From Bacteroidota bacterium (lineage in GTDB: Bacteria; Bacteroidota; Bacteroidia; M30B66), in the NCBI GenBank assembly GCA_020438185.1, contig JAGQVC010000043.1:1-9054 (forward strand): a stretch of DNA of 9,054 bases, in the 5' to 3' direction. The notes under the pieces were generated by a model. That model did not search any database and was not told the origin of the DNA. It saw only the letters and a program-made list of their open reading frames with translations. The position numbers and the translations under genes were made by a program. The first letter of the stretch is position 1; every line of letters starts with the position of its first letter. Shown here in pieces: positions 6,360-9,054 of this stretch.

Positions 6360-6824
6360 ATGAAACGATCAATCTTATCGATGGCTTTTGTGGCGCTTGG
6401 CTTCATTGCCCTGCAGGCCCAACCGGCATCCACAGATCAGAACTGGGTTCCTTCTATTGATTTTGAAAAGGAAACGCACGATTACGGAACCATTAAGAAT
6501 GGTGCAGACGGAACGTGTGAATTCAAATTTAAAAACACAGGAAAAGAGCCAATTATTATTTCCAATGCTCGCGGAAGCTGCGGATGTACTGTTCCTGATT
6601 GGCCGAAAGAACCAATTGCTCCGGGAAAATCAAGCGTAATTAAAGTTAGTTACGACACTAAGCGTTCAGGAGCTATCAATAAAAATGTAACGCTAACTAT
6701 TCAGAATGCTTCAAAAGACAAAACAGGAACCAAGATGCTCTACATCAAGGGAAATGTTGAGCCGCCACCGGCAGATGCCGGAATGCCTGAGAAAAAGACA
6801 GGTATGGCTCCGGTTGAAAAGTAA
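6360..6824 (+). CDS. Secreted DUF1573 domain protein
   Basis: Exported protein of 154 residues with one DUF1573 domain, an Ig-like (ASPM/SPD-2/hydin-related) beta fold common in Bacteroidota and Planctomycetota whose function is not established. A signal peptide covers residues 1-20 (hydrophobic core 5-19) with a likely cut between A20 and Q21. The domain (about 32-133) shows FEKETHDYGTIKNG, FKFKNTGKEPIIISNARGSCGCTVPDWP and PIAPGKSSVIKVSYDTKRSGAINKNVTL, all typical family blocks; C74 and C76 form the usual CGC pair and C53 is an additional cysteine. There is no lipobox cysteine after the signal peptide. The C-terminal tail (about 134-154) is Pro-, Lys- and Glu-rich and probably disordered. 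No Shine-Dalgarno site is seen. The gene is divergent from valS and ends 27 bp before a strong terminator, so it is probably a single-gene unit. Confidence 0.9.
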   Translation: MKRSILSMAFVALGFIALQAQPASTDQNWVPSIDFEKETHDYGTIKNGADGTCEFKFKNTGKEPIIISNARGSCGCTVPDWPKEPIAPGKSSVIKVSYDTKRSGAINKNVTLTIQNASKDKTGTKMLYIKGNVEPPPADAGMPEKKTGMAPVEK

Positions 6825-6851
6825 TTCAGTAAAAAATATCGCATATTTGCA

Positions 6852-6879
6852 CCCCGATACAAACGTATCGGGGTTTTTT
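6852..6879 (+). terminator. Intrinsic terminator after the DUF1573 gene
   Basis: A perfect 9-bp stem, CCCCGATAC (6852-6860) and GTATCGGGG (6865-6873), closes an AAAC loop and is followed at once by six T residues (6874-6879), then G and four more T. This is a textbook rho-independent terminator for plus-strand transcription. The aminotransferase ATG begins only 7 bp after the six-T run, so the hairpin may also influence that gene's leader. Confidence 0.9.
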
Positions 6880-6886
6880 GTTTTAT

Positions 6887-8086
6887 ATGCCTAAGATTTC
6901 AGAAAAAGGACTGGCTATGCCGGCCTCTCCAATCAGGAAACTGGTTCCATTTGCTGAAGCAGCAAAGAAAAGAGGGACTAAAATTTATCACTTAAATATC
7001 GGACAGCCTGATATCGAAACTCCCGAAGAAGCTCTGAGTGCTATTCGGAATTCCGGCCTCAAAGTGATTGAATACAGTCACAGCGCTGGTGTAGAATCGT
7101 ATCGGAAAAAACTGGCTGCTTATTACAGTTCGCATGGAATTGAGGTTAGTTTTGAAGATGTAATCATTACAACAGGTGGTTCCGAAGCCTTGCAAATGGG
7201 AATGATGACCTGTCTGAATCCGGGTGATGAGATAATTATTCCAGAACCGTTTTATGCGAACTACATTAGTTTTGCCATGGCTGCCGGGGCTAAGGTGGTT
7301 CCTGTTAAGACCAGTATTGATGACGGCTTCAGCCTTCCACCGATTGAAACTTTTGAGCAACTAATTACCCCGCGAACCAAAGCAATATTAATCTCAAATC
7401 CGGGAAATCCAACCGGAATGATTTATGGCGAAGCAGAATTGAGGAAGCTTCGGGAACTGGTTATTCGACATGATCTTTACCTTTTTTCAGATGAGGTTTA
7501 CCGGGAATTCTGCTACGACGGAATGCAGTTCTTCTCTGCCATGCAGCTTGAAGGACTGGAAAACAATGTTATTCTGATAGACTCGGTTAGTAAACGTTAC
7601 TCTATGTGTGGTGCCCGGATCGGCGCTTTCGTTAGCAGAAATAAGGGAGTAATGGAAACGGTGATGAAGTTTGCTCAGGCACGTTTGAGTCCTCCAACAT
7701 TCGGGCAAATTGCCGGCGAAGCTGCACTTTCAACACCTCAGACATATTTTGACAAAGTTGTTAAAGAGTATGTTCACCGCAGGGATGTTCTTGTTAAAGG
7801 CCTGAATGAAATTCCGGGTGTGTTCTGTCCAAAACCATCAGGTGCTTTTTATGCTATGGCAAAACTCCCTATTAATAATTCAGACCATTTTTGTCGCTGG
7901 TTGCTTGAGAGTTTTTCTCATAATGGGGCAACCGTTATGCTGGCTCCCGCGACCGGCTTTTATGCCAGCGAAGGCAGTGGAAAAAATGAAGTAAGAATTG
8001 GCTATGTGCTTAATGCTGAGGATCTCCAGATGTCAACAGAGATTATCCGTGAGGCACTTCTTGTTTATCCTAATCCTCAATCCTGA
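6887..8086 (+). CDS. Pyridoxal-phosphate-dependent aminotransferase, class I/II
   Basis: Fold-type I aminotransferase of the aspartate aminotransferase superfamily; transfers an amino group between an amino acid and a 2-oxoacid in the cytosol. The 399 residues show YHLNIGQPDIETP near the N-terminus, TTGGSEAL, SNPGNPTG (170-177) with the cofactor-binding asparagine N174, SDEVY with D202 and Y205, the Schiff-base lysine K236 in SVSKRYSMCGARIG, phosphate-binding R244, and the carboxylate-binding arginine R370 in EVRIGYVL. All key residues are present. The ATG at 6887 is preferred over a TTG at 6878 that lies inside the terminator T-run. The start MPKISEKGLAMPASPIRKLVP is typical of Bacteroidota homologues. 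It is followed after 6 bp by a sugar kinase, suggesting one transcript. Amino donor specificity cannot be read from the sequence; a prephenate/aspartate or general role are alternatives. Confidence 0.93.
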   Translation: MPKISEKGLAMPASPIRKLVPFAEAAKKRGTKIYHLNIGQPDIETPEEALSAIRNSGLKVIEYSHSAGVESYRKKLAAYYSSHGIEVSFEDVIITTGGSEALQMGMMTCLNPGDEIIIPEPFYANYISFAMAAGAKVVPVKTSIDDGFSLPPIETFEQLITPRTKAILISNPGNPTGMIYGEAELRKLRELVIRHDLYLFSDEVYREFCYDGMQFFSAMQLEGLENNVILIDSVSKRYSMCGARIGAFVSRNKGVMETVMKFAQARLSPPTFGQIAGEAALSTPQTYFDKVVKEYVHRRDVLVKGLNEIPGVFCPKPSGAFYAMAKLPINNSDHFCRWLLESFSHNGATVMLAPATGFYASEGSGKNEVRIGYVLNAEDLQMSTEIIREALLVYPNPQS

Positions 8087-8092
8087 TATTTT

Positions 8093-9016
8093 ATGAGTTT
8101 ATTGGTAATTGGTACCGTAGCATTTGATGCAATTGAAACCCCATTTGGTAAAACAGACAAAATTGTAGGGGGCGCGGCCACTTTCATTTCGCTGGCAGCT
8201 TCGTATTTCGCAAAAAAGATAAATCTTGTTTCTGTTGTTGGAGATGACTTTCCTTCAGATGCAATTGGAATGATGCAGAAAAGGCATATTAACACCGATG
8301 GTCTTCAGGTAAAACAAGGTGAGAAGACTTTTTTCTGGAGCGGTCGGTATCACAACGATATGAACTCCAGAGACACTCTGGAAACCCAATTGAACGTGTT
8401 GGAAGGGTTTGATCCGATTATACCTGAATCGTATCAGGACTGTGAGTTTTTAATGCTTGGTAATCTTGCACCTTCGGTGCAGATGTCAGTGATAGAGCGT
8501 CTGAGAAACCGACCCAAATTCGTTGTTCTGGATACAATGAATTTTTGGATGGATATTGCCTTAAACGACTTACATCAGGTCCTCAAGAAAGTGGATGTGC
8601 TTACCATTAATGATGAAGAGGCCAGACAATTATCAGGTGAATATTCGCTTGTAAAGGCAGCTCAGAAAATACTAAGCATGGGTCCGCGCTACCTGATTAT
8701 TAAGAAAGGCGAACACGGTGCTTTATTATTTAATGATAAACAGGTTTTCTTTGCGCCGGCATTGCCTTTAGAAGAAGTATTTGATCCGACAGGTGCCGGC
8801 GATAGCTTTGCAGGAGGCTTTATCGGATACCTTGCTGAGTCAAGAGATATTTCTTTTGACAATTTAAAAAGAGCAGTAATCTTTGGTTCTGCAATGGCTT
8901 CTTTCAGTGTTGAGAAGTTTGGCACCGAGCGGATTCAGAATTTGTCTGCCGAAGAAGTTGATGATCGGGTTCAGCAATTTATTGACCTGGTTCAATTTGA
9001 TATATCCCTTGTTTAA
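8093..9016 (+). CDS. PfkB/ribokinase-family carbohydrate kinase
   Basis: Cytosolic kinase of 307 residues that phosphorylates a sugar or nucleoside hydroxyl with ATP. Family features in order are VIGTVAFDAIET at the N-terminus, the substrate-side GGAATF (26-31), VSVVGDDFPSD, the NDEEA segment (173-177) matching the N-x-x-E magnesium motif, KKGEHGALLF (204-213), and the second PfkB signature DPTGAGDSFAGGFIGYL (231-247) with D237 as catalytic base and GAGD as anion hole. Length is normal. The ATG lies 6 bp after the aminotransferase stop with no Shine-Dalgarno site, which fits a shared transcript. The stop codon sits inside a small hairpin. The substrate is not evident; ribokinase, adenosine-type and fructokinase activities share these motifs, and the first PfkB signature is not specific enough here to choose. 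Confidence 0.9.
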   Translation: MSLLVIGTVAFDAIETPFGKTDKIVGGAATFISLAASYFAKKINLVSVVGDDFPSDAIGMMQKRHINTDGLQVKQGEKTFFWSGRYHNDMNSRDTLETQLNVLEGFDPIIPESYQDCEFLMLGNLAPSVQMSVIERLRNRPKFVVLDTMNFWMDIALNDLHQVLKKVDVLTINDEEARQLSGEYSLVKAAQKILSMGPRYLIIKKGEHGALLFNDKQVFFAPALPLEEVFDPTGAGDSFAGGFIGYLAESRDISFDNLKRAVIFGSAMASFSVEKFGTERIQNLSAEEVDDRVQQFIDLVQFDISLV

Positions 9017-9020
9017 GGGA
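9005..9020 (+). other. Small hairpin over the kinase stop codon
   Basis: TCCCTT (9005-9010) and AAGGGA (9015-9020) form a 6-bp stem with a 4-base loop, and the TAA stop (9014-9016) spans the loop end and the second arm. No T-tract follows, so it is not a standard terminator. It might protect the 3' end of the message or be chance. Confidence 0.3.
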
Positions 9021-9043
9021 ATCACAACATTTATTAAAAAAGA

Positions 9044-9053
9044 AAGCCGGCTT
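9044..9053. other. Perfect 10-bp palindrome at the right edge
   Basis: AAGCCGGCTT at 9044-9053 is a perfect palindrome following an A-rich stretch (9035-9045). It could be part of the arm of a terminator or the start of a larger element that continues beyond the window; the sequence stops before this can be decided. Confidence 0.25.
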
Positions 9054-9054
9054 A

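Noticed and set aside
6878..6886. TTG start for the aminotransferase
   Set aside because: It lies within the terminator T-run, and the ATG at 6887 begins the conserved N-terminus.
1..9054. CRISPR array, tRNA/rRNA gene, insertion sequence or defence island
   Set aside because: No regularly spaced repeats, tRNA-like arms, transposase motifs, terminal repeats or recognised defence proteins were seen; the window is filled by intact housekeeping-type genes.

Overview
The window reads as an ordinary chromosomal segment of a Bacteroidota member with moderate GC content. The evidence is a secreted protein with a C-terminal type A sorting domain of the type IX secretion system (T9SS), signal peptides cut at Ala-Gln, promoter-like TAnnTTTG elements close to start codons, almost no Shine-Dalgarno sequences, and a DUF1573 lipoprotein-like/secreted protein. 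A gene for MqnD points to menaquinone made by the futalosine route, which occurs only in some lineages of the phylum. I cannot place it below phylum from this sequence alone.

Layout. Positions 1-1041 (minus strand) hold the first 347 codons of a sigma-54-dependent response regulator whose DNA-binding end lies beyond the left edge; a run of 15 A residues on the coding strand sits at that edge. A 187-bp divergent spacer with a 7-7-7 dyad separates it from a small DUF952 gene (1229-1588, plus). That gene converges on and overlaps by 41 bp the end of a minus-strand cluster transcribed in the order valS (6107-3474), T9SS-sorted secreted protein (3434-2394), mqnD (2384-1548), with gaps of 39 and 9 bp. 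A 252-bp divergent spacer (6108-6359) precedes the plus-strand genes: DUF1573 secreted protein (6360-6824), a strong intrinsic terminator (6852-6879), a class I/II aminotransferase (6887-8086) and, 6 bp later, a PfkB-family sugar kinase (8093-9016). The right edge holds a short palindrome.

How the parts relate. valS is housekeeping translation and mqnD is respiratory quinone synthesis; their linkage with an uncharacterised secreted protein looks like a loose operon rather than one pathway. The aminotransferase and kinase are tightly coupled and probably cotranscribed, but their shared substrate, if any, is not evident. All complete reading frames are intact.

No new defence, mobile or biosynthetic system is visible. 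The observations most worth a second look are non-coding: two interlocked inverted repeats with pseudoknot-like order upstream of the DUF1573 gene, a terminator hairpin only 7 bp ahead of the aminotransferase start, the dyad upstream of the response regulator, and the A15 run inside the regulator gene.
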